DNA from: Oerskovia merdavium
GTDB lineage: Bacteria; Actinomycetota; Actinomycetes; Actinomycetales; Cellulomonadaceae
Length of the DNA: 64,000 bases
Assembly: GCF_014836755.1 (NCBI RefSeq)
Contig: NZ_JACSQF010000009.1
Coordinates: 134,272 to 198,271 of the forward strand
Direction of reading: 5' to 3'
The notes under the pieces were generated by a model. The model was not told the origin of the DNA, ran no database searches, and saw only the letters and a program-made list of their open reading frames with translations. The first letter of the stretch is position 1. Every line of letters starts with the position of its first letter. Shown one piece after another: positions 36,294 through 45,519 of the stretch. The translations under genes were made by a program, and so were the position numbers.

Positions 36294-38213
36294 TCAGTCT
36301 TCGCGGTCCCACGCGGGCGAGATGCCGCGTGCGTACTGGATGTTGTCGTTGCTGACGCCCGAGGCGACCATGGGCCACACCATCGCGTCGCGCGAGACGT
36401 TGAAGTCGACGACGACGGGACGGTCGTCGATCTCCATGGCGCGCTTGATGGCGGCGTCGACCTCGCTCTTGGACTCGACCCGGATGCCCTCGCAGCCGTA
36501 GGCGTCGGCGAGCTTCACGAAGTCGGGAACGCGCTGCGTCCCGCGCCCCGTGTGGAGGTCGGTGTTGGAGTAGCGGGACTCGTAGAACAGGGTCTGCCAC
36601 TGGCGGACCATGCCGAGCGAGGAGTTGTTGATCAGCGCGACCTTGATGGGGATCTCGTTGATCGTGCAGGTCGCGAGCTCCTGGTTGGTCATCTGGAAGC
36701 AGCCGTCGCCGTCGATCGCCCAGACGGTCTTGTCGGGCTGGCCGACCTTGGCGCCCATCGCGGCGGGGATCGAGTAGCCCATGGTGCCGAGCCCGCCCGA
36801 GTTGAGCCACGTCTTGGGGTGCTCGTAGCGGATGAACTGGGCGGCCCACATCTGGTGCTGGCCGACGCCCGCGACGTAGATCGAGTCGGGGCCGGAGATC
36901 TCACCCAGGCGCTGGATGACGTGCTGCGGGGCGAGGTGGCCGTCCTCGGGCTCGGAGTAGCCCAGCGGGTAGGTCTCGCGCCAGTCGTCGATCTGGTGCC
37001 ACCAGGCGCCGAGGTCCGGCTTGCCCTTGGCGCCGTGCTCGCGCTCGAGCTCGGGCACGAGGTCCGAGAGCACCTCGCGCAGGTCGCCCACGATCGGGAC
37101 GTCGACCTCACGGTTCTTGCCGATCTCCGCGGGGTCGATGTCCGCGTGGACGATCGTGGCGTGCGGGGCGAAGCTCGACAGCACGCCCGTCACCCGGTCG
37201 TCGAAGCGCGCGCCCAGGGCGACGATGAGGTCGGCCTTCTGGAGCGCCGCGACCGCGGGGACCGTGCCGTGCATGCCGGGCATGCCGAGGTTCTGCGGGT
37301 GCGAGTCGGGCAGCGCGCCGCGGGCCATGAGCGTGGTCACCACGGGCGCGCCCGACAGGTCCACGAGCCGGCGCAGCTCGGCCGAGGCGTTGGCGCGGAT
37401 CGCGCCACCGCCCACGTACAGCACGGGGCGCCTGGCCGTCGCGAGCAGGCGGGCGGCCTCGCGGATCTGCTTGGAGTGCGGCTTGGTCACGGGGTGGTAC
37501 CCGGGCAGCTGGAGCTCCTGGGGCCACGAGAAGGTGGTGCGGGCCTGCATGGCCGACTTGGCGATGTCGACGAGGACGGGCCCGGGACGCCCGGTCTGGG
37601 CGATGTGGAAGGCCTCGGCGATGACGCGCGGGATCTCGTCCGGGTCGGTCACGAGGAAGTTGTGCTTGGTGATCGGCAGGGTGATGCCGACGATGTCCGC
37701 TTCCTGGAAGGCGTCGGTCCCGATCAGGGACGCGCCGACCTGGCCCGTGATCGCGACGAGCGGGATCGAGTCCATGTTGGCATCGGCGATGGGCGTGACG
37801 AGGTTCGTGGCGCCGGGGCCGGACGTCGCCATGGTCACGCCGACTCGACCGGTCGCGTGGGCGTAGCCCGAGGCCGCGTGGCCGCCACCCTGCTCGTGGC
37901 GCACGAGGATGTGGCGGAGCTTCTTGGAGTCCATGAGCGGGTCGTACGTGGGCAGGATCGCGCCGCCGGGGATGCCGAAGACGACGTCCACGCCGGCCTC
38001 CTCGAGCGAGCGGACGATCGACTGCGCGCCCGTGACCTCCTCGGGCCCGACGACGGAGCTCACCGCACGTTCGCCCGGCGCCGCGGAGCGGGCTCGGCTC
38101 TCGGGGCGGGCTGCGACGCTCGCGGGGGACGGGGCTGGCTTCGGCGCCGCGGCCTCACCGGCGGGCGCGGGGGCGCTCTGCGTCGGCGGTGCCGGGTGGG
38201 GACCCTGGACCAT
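36294..38213 (-). CDS. ilvB: Acetolactate synthase large catalytic subunit
   Basis: The 639-residue ThDP enzyme makes acetolactate or acetohydroxybutyrate, the first common step of Val/Leu/Ile synthesis. Residues 1-55 are an Ala/Pro-rich extension. The catalytic Glu107 sits in [15 protein letters not shown]; the FAD-binding middle domain and the ThDP motif [13 protein letters not shown] ending at INN follow. AGGAG lies upstream of the ATG. The 300-nt leader carries a branched-chain leader peptide and a terminator, so transcription is probably attenuated by charged tRNA levels. Confidence 0.96.
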   Translation of the reverse strand: MVQGPHPAPPTQSAPAPAGEAAAPKPAPSPASVAARPESRARSAAPGERAVSSVVGPEEVTGAQSIVRSLEEAGVDVVFGIPGGAILPTYDPLMDSKKLRHILVRHEQGGGHAASGYAHATGRVGVTMATSGPGATNLVTPIADANMDSIPLVAITGQVGASLIGTDAFQEADIVGITLPITKHNFLVTDPDEIPRVIAEAFHIAQTGRPGPVLVDIAKSAMQARTTFSWPQELQLPGYHPVTKPHSKQIREAARLLATARRPVLYVGGGAIRANASAELRRLVDLSGAPVVTTLMARGALPDSHPQNLGMPGMHGTVPAVAALQKADLIVALGARFDDRVTGVLSSFAPHATIVHADIDPAEIGKNREVDVPIVGDLREVLSDLVPELEREHGAKGKPDLGAWWHQIDDWRETYPLGYSEPEDGHLAPQHVIQRLGEISGPDSIYVAGVGQHQMWAAQFIRYEHPKTWLNSGGLGTMGYSIPAAMGAKVGQPDKTVWAIDGDGCFQMTNQELATCTINEIPIKVALINNSSLGMVRQWQTLFYESRYSNTDLHTGRGTQRVPDFVKLADAYGCEGIRVESKSEVDAAIKRAMEIDDRPVVVDFNVSRDAMVWPMVASGVSNDNIQYARGISPAWDRED

Positions 38214-38403
38214 CGGTATCTCCTGTTTCTCGGTGGCGGCTGGCTGCCACCGGCTGGATCGAGCTCACCGTGGTGGTGCTGGTACTGCTCTTGGTGCTGG
38301 TGCTGCTCTCCGTGCTGTGCGGTCGCGGTGTGGTGCGACGGTGGCCGCTTCCGGGGCGGGGTGTGCCCGGAGGGAGGGCCGTGACAGTCGTGGTCGTGAC
38401 ATG
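38214..38403 (-). other. Distal ilvB leader
   Basis: These 190 bases lie between the attenuator and the ilvB start. Apart from the AGGAG ribosome-binding site they hold a CAGCACCA-type purine/C-rich repeat stretch (about 38270-38310) that may keep the RNA unfolded. No gene is seen. Confidence 0.4.
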
Positions 38404-38442
38404 AAAAAACCCCTCGTACCCGGTGAGGGCTCTTCGAGGGGT
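38404..38442 (-). terminator. Intrinsic terminator (attenuator) before ilvB
   Basis: On the minus strand ACCCCTCG pairs with CGAGGGGT (8 bp, 18-nt loop), followed by six T. It lies about 30 nt after the leader peptide stop and 190 nt before ilvB. Confidence 0.85.
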
Positions 38443-38473
38443 GAGCGCGCTGACGAGACCTGGTTGCTTGGCC

Positions 38474-38518
38474 TCAGCCGGCGCGCTCAGGAAGTACTAC
38501 GAGAAGGATCGTCTGCAC
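38474..38518 (-). CDS. ilvB leader peptide (attenuation)
   Basis: A GTG-started 14-residue frame, MQTILLVVLPERAG, ending in TGA. It contains Ile-Leu-Leu-Val-Val-Leu in a row, covering all three end products. The start lies seven bases after a consensus-like promoter, so the peptide is probably translated leaderless. A second in-frame GTG at 38527 falls inside the -10 box and is unlikely. The same arrangement is known for ilvB operons of Corynebacterium and Streptomyces. Confidence 0.85.
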   Translation of the reverse strand: MQTILLVVLPERAG

Positions 38519-38525
38519 GTTGTGC

Positions 38526-38554
38526 ACACTACGCCCTTGCCTCGGGGATGTCAT
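38526..38554 (-). promoter_or_regulatory. Sigma-A-like promoter of ilvBNC
   Basis: On the minus strand the -35 ATGACA (38549-38554) and -10 TAGTGT (38526-38531) are spaced by 17 bp. The transcript would begin at or next to the leader peptide GTG at 38518. Confidence 0.75.
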
Positions 38555-38561
38555 GCGTCGA

Positions 38562-38592
38562 GCCGGACGTCTCAGGGAATGGGACGTCCGGC
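38562..38592 (-). terminator. Terminator of the glucosidase gene
   Basis: GCCGGACGTC (38562-38571) pairs exactly with 38583-38592. It follows the glucosidase stop and sits just upstream of the ilvB promoter, insulating it. Confidence 0.65.
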
Positions 38593-38650
38593 CCGACGGC
38601 GGTGGCCGGCCCGGGTCCGACGGGTCGCCTCCCGGTGGCCCGGGACGAGC

Positions 38651-40468
38651 TCACGACCTCCTCAGGACCACGCCTTCCCAGGGGCGCAGCGCGCCGGCTC
38701 GGCCCGCGCTCGCGTCGTCGTGCGTCCCGATCAGCACCTCGGCGCCCTCCCAGCCGGCCAGGACCTCCGGGGGGACCTCCTGCTCGGTGCCGCCCACGTT
38801 GACCAGGACGAGCAGCTCGTCGCGCGACGCCGTGCTCGCGGCGGACGCTGCGCCGTCGGGCCCCTCGGCGGGCGCGGGCAGGTCGAGCGTGCGCGTGAAC
38901 GCGTACACGGCCTCGTGCTCCGGAAGCAGCATGTGGAAGTCGCCGAGCGCGACGACCGGGACGTCGTGGCGCAGCGCGACCAGGCGGCGGTAGAAGTGGA
39001 AGACCGAGCCGTCGTCGGCGCGCTCGGCCTCCGCGTTGATCGTGACGTGGTTCGGGTTGACCGCGAGCCACGGCGTGCCCGTCGTGAAACCCGCGTGCTC
39101 CGACGCGTCCCACTGCACGGGCGTACGGGCGTTGTCGCGGCTCATGGCGCGCAGCGCGACGAGCATCTGCTCCTCGGTCGCGACGCCCGCGTCGACCAGC
39201 TCGTGGAAGTGCCCCAGGGACTCGATGTCCTGGTACTGGTCGATCGACGTGAAGCCCGCGTTCGTCATCCCGAGCTCCTCGCCCTGGTAGACGTACGGCG
39301 TCCCCCGGTGCAGGTGCAGCAGCAGCGCGAGCGCCTTGGCCGAGGCGACACGGTGCTCGCCGTCGTCCCCGAACCGCGACACGATGCGGGGCTGGTCGTG
39401 GTTGTTCCAGTAGAGCGAGTTCCAGCCGCGCTCGGCGAGCCCCACCTGCCAGCGCCCGAACGTCGCCTTGAGGTCCGTCAGGCGCAGAGGCTTGACGTCC
39501 CACTTGCTCGAGCCGTGGTCGATGCCCACGTGCTCGAACTGGAACACCATGTCGACCTCGTGACGCTCGGGATCCGTGAAGAGCACGCCGTCCTCGATCG
39601 TGACCCCCGGGGTCTCGCCCACCGTCAGGAGCTTCTCGGGCCGCCCGGCGAAGACCTCGCGGTGCATCTCCTGGAGGAACTCGTGCACGCGCGGGCCGCT
39701 CGTGTAGAACGGGCTCCCGTCTCCGTACGCGCCGTAGTGGACCTCGCCGTCGGGCAGCCCCGGGACCTTCGAGATGAGGTTGATGACGTCCATGCGGAAC
39801 CCGTCGACGCCTCGGTCGAGCCACCACGTCATCATGTCGTGGACCGCGCGGCGGACGTCCGGGTTCTCCCAGTTGAGGTCCGGCTGCTTGCGCGAGAACA
39901 GGTGCAGGTAGTACTCGCCCGTCGCCTCGTCGTACTCCCATGCGGGGCCGCCGAAGAACGAGCGCCAGTTGTTGGGCTCGGCCCCGGGTGTGCCGGGCTC
40001 CATGCCCTCGCGCGCCGGACGCCACCAGTACCAGTCACGCCGCGCGTCGGTACGGCTGGAGCGCGACTCGCGGAACCAGGCGTGCTCGTCCGAGGAGTGG
40101 TTCACCACCAGGTCCATGACGACCCGCAGGCCCCGGTCGTGCGCCGCGGCGAGCAGCCGGTCGAAGTCCTCGAGCGTCCCGAACATCGGGTCGATGTCCT
40201 GGTAGTCGCTGATGTCGTAGCCGTTGTCGTCCTGGGGCGAGCGGTACACGGGCGAGAGCCACACGACGTCGACGCCCAGGGCCACGAGGTGGTCGAGCCG
40301 CCGCTCGATCCCGGGCAGGTCGCCGATCCCGTCGCCGTCCGAGTCCTGGAAGGACCGCGGGTAGACCTGGTAGACCACCGCGCTCGTCCACCAGGGCGGC
40401 TCCCCGGCGGACCAGCCGCCGACGGGACGGGCAGAAGGGGTGGTGGTCGGTTCGGTCGATGCGCTCAC
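38651..40468 (-). CDS. GH13 oligo-1,6-glucosidase/alpha-glucosidase
   Basis: The 605-residue cytosolic enzyme hydrolyses terminal alpha-glucosides. The (beta/alpha)8 barrel has DLVVNHSS (119-126), QPDLNWENP (195-203), nucleophile Asp227 in GFRMDVIN, acid/base Glu285 in VGETPG and transition-state Asp358 in NNHDQPR. Val after the nucleophile Asp is the residue linked to alpha-1,6 preference; Ala or Thr marks alpha-1,4 enzymes. The GTG start has GAGAGG eight bases upstream. The gene is alone on its transcript. The ROK protein at 31432 is a possible, unproven regulator. Confidence 0.93.
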   Translation of the reverse strand: MSASTEPTTTPSARPVGGWSAGEPPWWTSAVVYQVYPRSFQDSDGDGIGDLPGIERRLDHLVALGVDVVWLSPVYRSPQDDNGYDISDYQDIDPMFGTLEDFDRLLAAAHDRGLRVVMDLVVNHSSDEHAWFRESRSSRTDARRDWYWWRPAREGMEPGTPGAEPNNWRSFFGGPAWEYDEATGEYYLHLFSRKQPDLNWENPDVRRAVHDMMTWWLDRGVDGFRMDVINLISKVPGLPDGEVHYGAYGDGSPFYTSGPRVHEFLQEMHREVFAGRPEKLLTVGETPGVTIEDGVLFTDPERHEVDMVFQFEHVGIDHGSSKWDVKPLRLTDLKATFGRWQVGLAERGWNSLYWNNHDQPRIVSRFGDDGEHRVASAKALALLLHLHRGTPYVYQGEELGMTNAGFTSIDQYQDIESLGHFHELVDAGVATEEQMLVALRAMSRDNARTPVQWDASEHAGFTTGTPWLAVNPNHVTINAEAERADDGSVFHFYRRLVALRHDVPVVALGDFHMLLPEHEAVYAFTRTLDLPAPAEGPDGAASAASTASRDELLVLVNVGGTEQEVPPEVLAGWEGAEVLIGTHDDASAGRAGALRPWEGVVLRRS

Positions 40469-40600
40469 GTCGTCGAGCCTCTCACCGCTCCTGGTCGGGT
40501 GCGCGCAGGGACGCGCCGAGCGGACAGTTCCCGCCCCGGACGGTGGGCGAGAACCGCAATGGCGTAGGACCTGAGGCCCCGCACCAGGCACCATTGACCC

Positions 40601-41065
40601 ATGACCACCACGATCGAGCGGCTGACCGCCGACCTCACCACCGCCATGAAGGCCCGCGACGACTTCGCCAAGAACACCCTCCGCCAGGTCATCGGCGCCG
40701 TCCGCACCGCGGAGAAGTCCGGCTCCGCGGCGCACGAGCTCAGCGACGCCGAGGTCCAGACCGTCCTGGCCGCCGAGGTCAAGAAGCGTCGTGAGAGCGC
40801 GCAGATCTACCTCGACGCCGACGCGCCCGAGCGCGCCGAGAACGAGACCGCGGAGGCCGACTTCATCGAGAAGTACCTGCCCGCGAGCCTCACGCCCGCC
40901 CAGCTCGACGCGCTCGTGGCCGACGCGATCGCCTCGACCGGCGCCTCGTCCATGAAGGACATGGGCAACGTCATGAAGACCGCGACGGCCGCCGCGAGCG
41001 GCATCGGCCGCGTCGACGGCAAGGCGCTCTCGCAGGCCGTGCGTCAGGCGCTCGCCGCGCTCTGA
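40601..41065 (+). CDS. GatB/YqeY domain protein
   Basis: The 154-residue protein is a stand-alone YqeY domain, related to the tRNA-binding tail of GatB. Typical segments are AMKARDDFAKNTLRQVIGA, EVKKRRESAQIYLDA, EADFIEKYLPASLTPAQL and MGNVMKTATAAASGIGRVDGK. The full-length fold suggests a tRNA-interacting role, but no activity is established. It is a single gene, ending in a strong terminator. Confidence 0.93.
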   Translation: MTTTIERLTADLTTAMKARDDFAKNTLRQVIGAVRTAEKSGSAAHELSDAEVQTVLAAEVKKRRESAQIYLDADAPERAENETAEADFIEKYLPASLTPAQLDALVADAIASTGASSMKDMGNVMKTATAAASGIGRVDGKALSQAVRQALAAL

Positions 41066-41093
41066 CGGCCCTGACGGACCTGACGGACCTGGC

Positions 41094-41133
41094 TGGCCCA
41101 CCGGCCACCGGCCCACCGGCCCACCGGCCACCG
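41094..41133. repeat. Short tandem GGCC(C)ACC repeats
   Basis: Five GGCCCACC or GGCCACC units lie head to tail, preceded by two CTGACGGAC copies. It is noncoding, between the YqeY gene and its terminator, and probably arose by slippage. Confidence 0.6.
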
Positions 41134-41149
41134 CGTTCGCACCGAGGGA

Positions 41150-41202
41150 GACCCTGGCGCGCGAGGCAGGACCCTGAGGGGTCCACCTCGCGCGCCAGGG
41201 TC
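41150..41202. terminator. Bidirectional terminator, 17-bp perfect stem
   Basis: Positions 41150-41166 and 41186-41202 are exact complements, with a nested GGACCC/GGGTCC stem. TTTCTC follows on the plus side. It ends both the YqeY transcript and the Ole-like operon. Confidence 0.85.
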
Positions 41203-41282
41203 TTTCTCGTGCGTGGGCCGTGACGCCGCGGGTGCTGCCGCCCGTCCTGCACGTCAGGAGCCGGCCCGTGACTCCCGGGGCC

Positions 41283-42236
41283 TCACCACGCCTCGGCCCC
41301 CACGAGCGACGTGGCCCGCGGCTCGACCCCCAGGACCTCGCGCAGCACCGTCAGGTCGTAGGTCCGCTCGACCGCGAGATGGCTGACCGCATACCGCGTG
41401 AGCCGCGGCGGCTCGGTCCGCCGCGTCCAGCGCGAGAGGGCCTCGGCGCACGCGGCGAGCACCCACCCGGGGCGGGCCGGGATGCCGGTGAGCGTGACGC
41501 CGTCGTGCCCCCTGCGGTGCAGGAGCTCGACCAGGACCTCGCCCAGGACCACGGGCTCGGCGTCGGCGACGTTGACGACGAGCGCCTCACGGCCCGGCAG
41601 GTCGATCGTCGAGGCCGCGAGCACCGCGTCGACCAGGTTGTCGACGTGCGTGAGCGACTGGGCCGCGGTCCCGTCCCCGACCAGGACCAGCCGTCGCCCG
41701 CGGACCGCCGCCTCGATCCGCGGCAGCAGCGTGGTGTCGCCGGGGCCGTAGACGGCGTGCGGGCGCAGGATCACGACCGGGCCCCGACCGGGGGTCCGGG
41801 CGTCGGCGACGAGCACGCGCTCGGCTGCCGCCTTGGTGCGCCCGTACGCGTTGAGGTAGCGGTCGACGGGGGCCTCGCGCTCCTTCCCGCGGACCGTGGG
41901 GGTGTACGGGTCGTAGACGCTGCCCGAGGACACGTGCACGCACCGGGCTGCGGGGAACGTCTCGCGCACGGCACGCGTGCCCTCGACGTTGGTCGCCCAG
42001 GCGACGTCGGGGGCTGCCCAGTCGGAGACCGCGGCCCCCGCGTGCACGACCACGTCGAGGGCGGGCGGCTCGCTGAGCGACCCGGCGACGAGGTCCCACG
42101 TCCGGTGCTCGGCGCCGTCGACGCGCGCGTCGCGTCGCGAGAAGGTCCACACGCGGTGCCCGTCGGCCACGGCGCGTCGGGCGACCGCTCCCCCGACGAA
42201 CCCCGAGGCGCCCGTGACCCCGATGCGCAGGCTCAC
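41283..42236 (-). CDS. OleD-like NAD(P)-dependent reductase/epimerase
   Basis: The 317-residue extended short-chain dehydrogenase has GVTGASGFVGGAV (7-19) for the cofactor and the catalytic SSG...YGRTK (Tyr-x3-Lys). RPHAVYGPGDTTLLPRI and LVGDGTAAQSLTHVDNLVDAV are shared with 3-beta-HSD and OleD proteins, which reduce 2-alkyl-3-ketoacids to 2-alkyl-3-hydroxyacids. It starts on the stop of the OleC-like gene (ATGA) and is the last gene of the operon. The OleD role is inferred from neighbours; the sequence alone supports a 3-beta-HSD-family reductase. Confidence 0.85.
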   Translation of the reverse strand: MSLRIGVTGASGFVGGAVARRAVADGHRVWTFSRRDARVDGAEHRTWDLVAGSLSEPPALDVVVHAGAAVSDWAAPDVAWATNVEGTRAVRETFPAARCVHVSSGSVYDPYTPTVRGKEREAPVDRYLNAYGRTKAAAERVLVADARTPGRGPVVILRPHAVYGPGDTTLLPRIEAAVRGRRLVLVGDGTAAQSLTHVDNLVDAVLAASTIDLPGREALVVNVADAEPVVLGEVLVELLHRRGHDGVTLTGIPARPGWVLAACAEALSRWTRRTEPPRLTRYAVSHLAVERTYDLTVLREVLGVEPRATSLVGAEAW

Positions 42237-44239
42237 GTGGTGCCCGTGCCCGCGCTCGCCCTGGGCTCCGCGCCTGCGAGGTGGTGCGCGGCCGCACGGG
42301 ACAGGGCCGCGCGGTCGGGCTTGCGGCTGCGACCTGCGAGGGGCAGGTGGTCGGCGTGCAGCACGAGGTCGGGCAGCGCGCCGTGGTCGAGCACGTCCGG
42401 CAGCGCCGAGCGCACGCTGCGGACGAGCGGGTGGTCGCTCGTCAGGACGGGCGCCCTCCCCTGCCCGACGGCGGCGCTCACCGCGGGTGCGAGGGCTGCT
42501 CCCGTCGCTGGGGCCGCCGATGCCGGGGCTGCCGGGGGCGTCCGGGAACCGTGCCCTCCCCGGGCGTCGCGGCCTGCTGCGTCGTCACTGTCACTGTCAC
42601 CGTGGTGCTCGACCCCGTCGCCCTGGCCGCCGCCTGGGCGGTCCGCTGTGCCTGGGTGGTCCCCTGTCCCTGGGCCGCTCGCGTGGCGCGACGTCACGAC
42701 GAGCACGACCTTCTCGTCGCCGTCGTCCTGGAGGACTCCCACGAGCGAGGCCTCGCCGACCCCGGGCAGCGCGGCCAGGCGCGGCTCGAACAGGCCGGGA
42801 TAGATGTTCACGGTGCCGCGGATGATCATGTCGCGCGTGCGCCCGACGAGCACGATCCGTCCCTCCTCGTCGAGGTAGGCGAGGTCGCCCGTGCGGTGCT
42901 CGGTCACGGGCGGCTGCCCGCCGTCGAGGTGCGACAGGTAGCCCTTCATGAGCGAGGGACCACGCAGGACCAGCTCGCCCACGAGAGGGTGGGGTGCCGT
43001 CGCGGGGGCGTCCGGCGCGGCGGTCGAGCCCGTCCCGGTGGTCGTGCCCTGCCCGAGCCCCTCGTCGGGTTCCACGGCGCTCGTGTCGACGACCGCCTCG
43101 ATCCCCGGCAACGGGTGCCCGACCAGGTCGCCGTCGCCCGCGTGCGCGAGCTTGTCGTCGGCCTCGACGACCGCGATCGGAAGGATCTCGGTCGTGCCGT
43201 ACACCCCGATCCAGCGTGTGCCCGGCAGGAGGCGGCGTGCACGGTCGAGCAGGGGGCGCGTCACCGGGGCGCCGCCGACGAGCGCGACCTGCGGGCCGCG
43301 CGCAGGGGCTCGTCCCGACTCGACCGCGTCGAGCAGGAGCGTGAGGTCGGCGGGCACGAGGTACGTCCCGGCCTCGCCGGCCACGTGCCGGGCGAACGTC
43401 ACGACGTCCTGCCCCGGGGGGCCCGGTGGGATGGACCATGTGCCGCCCGCGAGGAGGGCCGGGATCCCGAGCAGCATCTGGTCGGTGTGCACGACCCCGC
43501 CCGGCTCGAGGGCGAACGCACCGGCCAGCAGCGCGCACCCGGAACCCAGCGAACCCACCGAGTGGACCACGGCCTTGGGGTCGGAGGTCGTGCCGGACGT
43601 GAAGACCACGAGCGCCTCGGCGTCGAGCGGCAGGTCCGTGACGGGCGGCGCCCCGGCGACGAACCGGCGGTGCCCGCCACCATGGCGCCCCGTCGCGAGC
43701 GAGCGCGCGGACAGCGAGCGGCCCGGGACCCCGGGCAGCCACCTGCCCGAGCGGACGTGGCGCAAGGGCAGGCTCGCGTAGTCGGGCAGGAGCAGGCCGC
43801 GCGACCTGGCGACGTGCCGCAGCGGGCCGCGCGAGACCGCGTAGAGCAGCGCCTCGGTCATGGCCCAGCGGGGGTCGGCCGCCGTCACGCGCGCCCCGAA
43901 GAGCTCGGGGGTCGAGCCGGGGTCGACGAACACGATGACGCCCCCGAGCCGCACGACCGCGAGCGCCAGGACGATCCCCTCGGGCCGGGGACGGACCGAG
44001 AACAGCACGCGGTCCCCCGCGCGCAGCCCTTCGCGGTGCAGGGCGTCGGCCGTGGCCTCGACCCGGCGCATCAGCTCCCGGTAGGTCAGCTCCTCGCGCA
44101 CGTGGTCGTGCGGGACGCGGTCCGCGCGCACCCGGAGGATGGGTCTCGACCACCACCGCAGCGCCACCGCGTCGCCGAGCGAGCCCCGAGCGTGCGCGCC
44201 GATGGTCTCGATCAGGTGCTCCGTCGTCGGGCCGTTCAT
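42233..44239 (-). CDS. OleC-like AMP-dependent ligase (beta-lactone synthetase candidate)
   Basis: The 668-residue member of the adenylating superfamily has A3 FTSGTTSDPK (213-222), A5 YGTTE (347-351), A7 TGDLAYLDEEGR (450-461), A8 GRTRDMIIRGTVNIYP (466-481) and the C-terminal lysine in SRKPDRAAL (Lys640). NIYP after A8 is seen in OleC enzymes, which turn 2-alkyl-3-hydroxyacids into beta-lactones. A Gly/Asp/His/Ala-rich insertion (about 518-598) splits the C-terminal domain and looks disordered. Both ends overlap neighbours by 4 bp. It could instead be an acyl-CoA or acyl-AMP ligase. Confidence 0.85.
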   Translation of the reverse strand: MNGPTTEHLIETIGAHARGSLGDAVALRWWSRPILRVRADRVPHDHVREELTYRELMRRVEATADALHREGLRAGDRVLFSVRPRPEGIVLALAVVRLGGVIVFVDPGSTPELFGARVTAADPRWAMTEALLYAVSRGPLRHVARSRGLLLPDYASLPLRHVRSGRWLPGVPGRSLSARSLATGRHGGGHRRFVAGAPPVTDLPLDAEALVVFTSGTTSDPKAVVHSVGSLGSGCALLAGAFALEPGGVVHTDQMLLGIPALLAGGTWSIPPGPPGQDVVTFARHVAGEAGTYLVPADLTLLLDAVESGRAPARGPQVALVGGAPVTRPLLDRARRLLPGTRWIGVYGTTEILPIAVVEADDKLAHAGDGDLVGHPLPGIEAVVDTSAVEPDEGLGQGTTTGTGSTAAPDAPATAPHPLVGELVLRGPSLMKGYLSHLDGGQPPVTEHRTGDLAYLDEEGRIVLVGRTRDMIIRGTVNIYPGLFEPRLAALPGVGEASLVGVLQDDGDEKVVLVVTSRHASGPGTGDHPGTADRPGGGQGDGVEHHGDSDSDDAAGRDARGGHGSRTPPAAPASAAPATGAALAPAVSAAVGQGRAPVLTSDHPLVRSVRSALPDVLDHGALPDLVLHADHLPLAGRSRKPDRAALSRAAAHHLAGAEPRASAGTGTT

Positions 44240-45519
44240 GTTGTCGCTCCCCCTGCTCCCTGTGCTGCCGACTGCTCGCCGCCCACCGGGCGCGCCTCGA
44301 TCTCGAGGCGCCGGTAGGACGGGATGAGAACTCCCCGTGCGACCTCGCGGCCCGTGACCGCGAGCGTGCGCCCCGCCGCCGCGACGGGGCGCAGCGCGTC
44401 CAGGACCGCGCCCACCTGGGCCATGGCGAGCGGCATGCCCAGGCAGAAGTGCGGGCCCGCGCCGAACCAGAGGTTGCGCAGGACCGGGTCCGCGTCACGG
44501 TCAGGTGCGAACGGGCCGCCCGCCCGGCAGCACGTCACGGTCGCGATCACGACCCGCTCCCCCGCGCGCACCGGCACGGGGCCCACGTGGTGCGCTGAGC
44601 GGACCGATCGCAGCATCGCGGGCGTCGGGACCGTGACGCGCAGCGCCTCCTCGACGACCCGTCCGCGCAGCGGGTCGCTCGGCTCGGCGCGCAGCAGGCG
44701 GTCCGTCCAGCCCGTGTCCGTCGCGAGCGCGACCAGGCGCGGCGTGAACGACTGGATGGTCTCGGTGCCCGTCATGACGAACGCCCCGACGGCTCCGAGC
44801 GCCTCGCGCTCGCTCAGGCCCAGACCGCGCATGCGCCCGGGGACCGTCGACGGGTCGCCGTCGCGGTACGCCGTGCGGGCCGGCTCGCTCAGGCGGTCCA
44901 GGACCTCCCGGGCGTGGCGGACCTGGGTCGGGGTGAGGCTGCGGCGGTGCAGGCGCACCATCCCGACGACGGACTGCGCAGCGACCATCGCGTCGCGCAC
45001 CGCGGCGTCCGTGGGCGGCAGCCCGGTCATGCGGCAGATCACGGTGCCCGCGAGCGCCCCGACCTCGCTCACGAGGTCCACGGTCTCGCCCGCGAGCAGT
45101 CGCGGCGCGAGCGTGCCCAGCGAGGCCCCGGCCTCGGTCGCCGTGAGCTGCGCGACCGAGCGCGGCGTGAAGAGCCCCGCGAGGGCCCGGCGCAGCGTCG
45201 CGTGGTCCTCGCCCTCCATGTTGAGCAGGACCGACGGGCCCAGCACGGGGGTCCACAGGTCCGAGGGTGCCCCCGGGCCGACCTTGGAGAAGTGCTCGGT
45301 GTCGAGCAGCACCTCGCGGGCGGTCGCGGCGTCGTTGACGACGATCCCGAGCCCCGGGACGCGCACGACCGGTCCGCGCCGGGCGAGCGCCCGGAACGCC
45401 GGGTAGACGAGCGGGTGCGCCCCGCGCTGGACGCGCTCCTCCCAGCGGTGGGCGGCGCGGGCCGCGGCGTCCTCGACCGTGGCCGGGCCGCCCCTCCTCA
45501 CCGTCGACGACGTCGTCAT
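44236..45519 (-). CDS. Cytochrome P450 in Ole-like operon
   Basis: The 427-residue soluble P450 has the I-helix MTGTET (249-254), ExxR at 291-294 (EALR) and the heme loop FGAGPHFCLG with Cys359. It starts on the stop of the GT2 gene and ends on the start of the ligase (ATGA at both). An oxidative step on the acyl chain or the lactone is the simplest role. The family within P450 is not clear from sequence. Electron partners are not encoded nearby. Confidence 0.9.
   Translation of the reverse strand: MTTSSTVRRGGPATVEDAAARAAHRWEERVQRGAHPLVYPAFRALARRGPVVRVPGLGIVVNDAATAREVLLDTEHFSKVGPGAPSDLWTPVLGPSVLLNMEGEDHATLRRALAGLFTPRSVAQLTATEAGASLGTLAPRLLAGETVDLVSEVGALAGTVICRMTGLPPTDAAVRDAMVAAQSVVGMVRLHRRSLTPTQVRHAREVLDRLSEPARTAYRDGDPSTVPGRMRGLGLSEREALGAVGAFVMTGTETIQSFTPRLVALATDTGWTDRLLRAEPSDPLRGRVVEEALRVTVPTPAMLRSVRSAHHVGPVPVRAGERVVIATVTCCRAGGPFAPDRDADPVLRNLWFGAGPHFCLGMPLAMAQVGAVLDALRPVAAAGRTLAVTGREVARGVLIPSYRRLEIEARPVGGEQSAAQGAGGATT

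Noticed and set aside
41065..41133. Tandem GGCCCACC/CTGACGGAC repeats as a CRISPR or attachment site
   Set aside because: Units are 7-9 bp without spacers or integrase genes; slippage is the simpler view.
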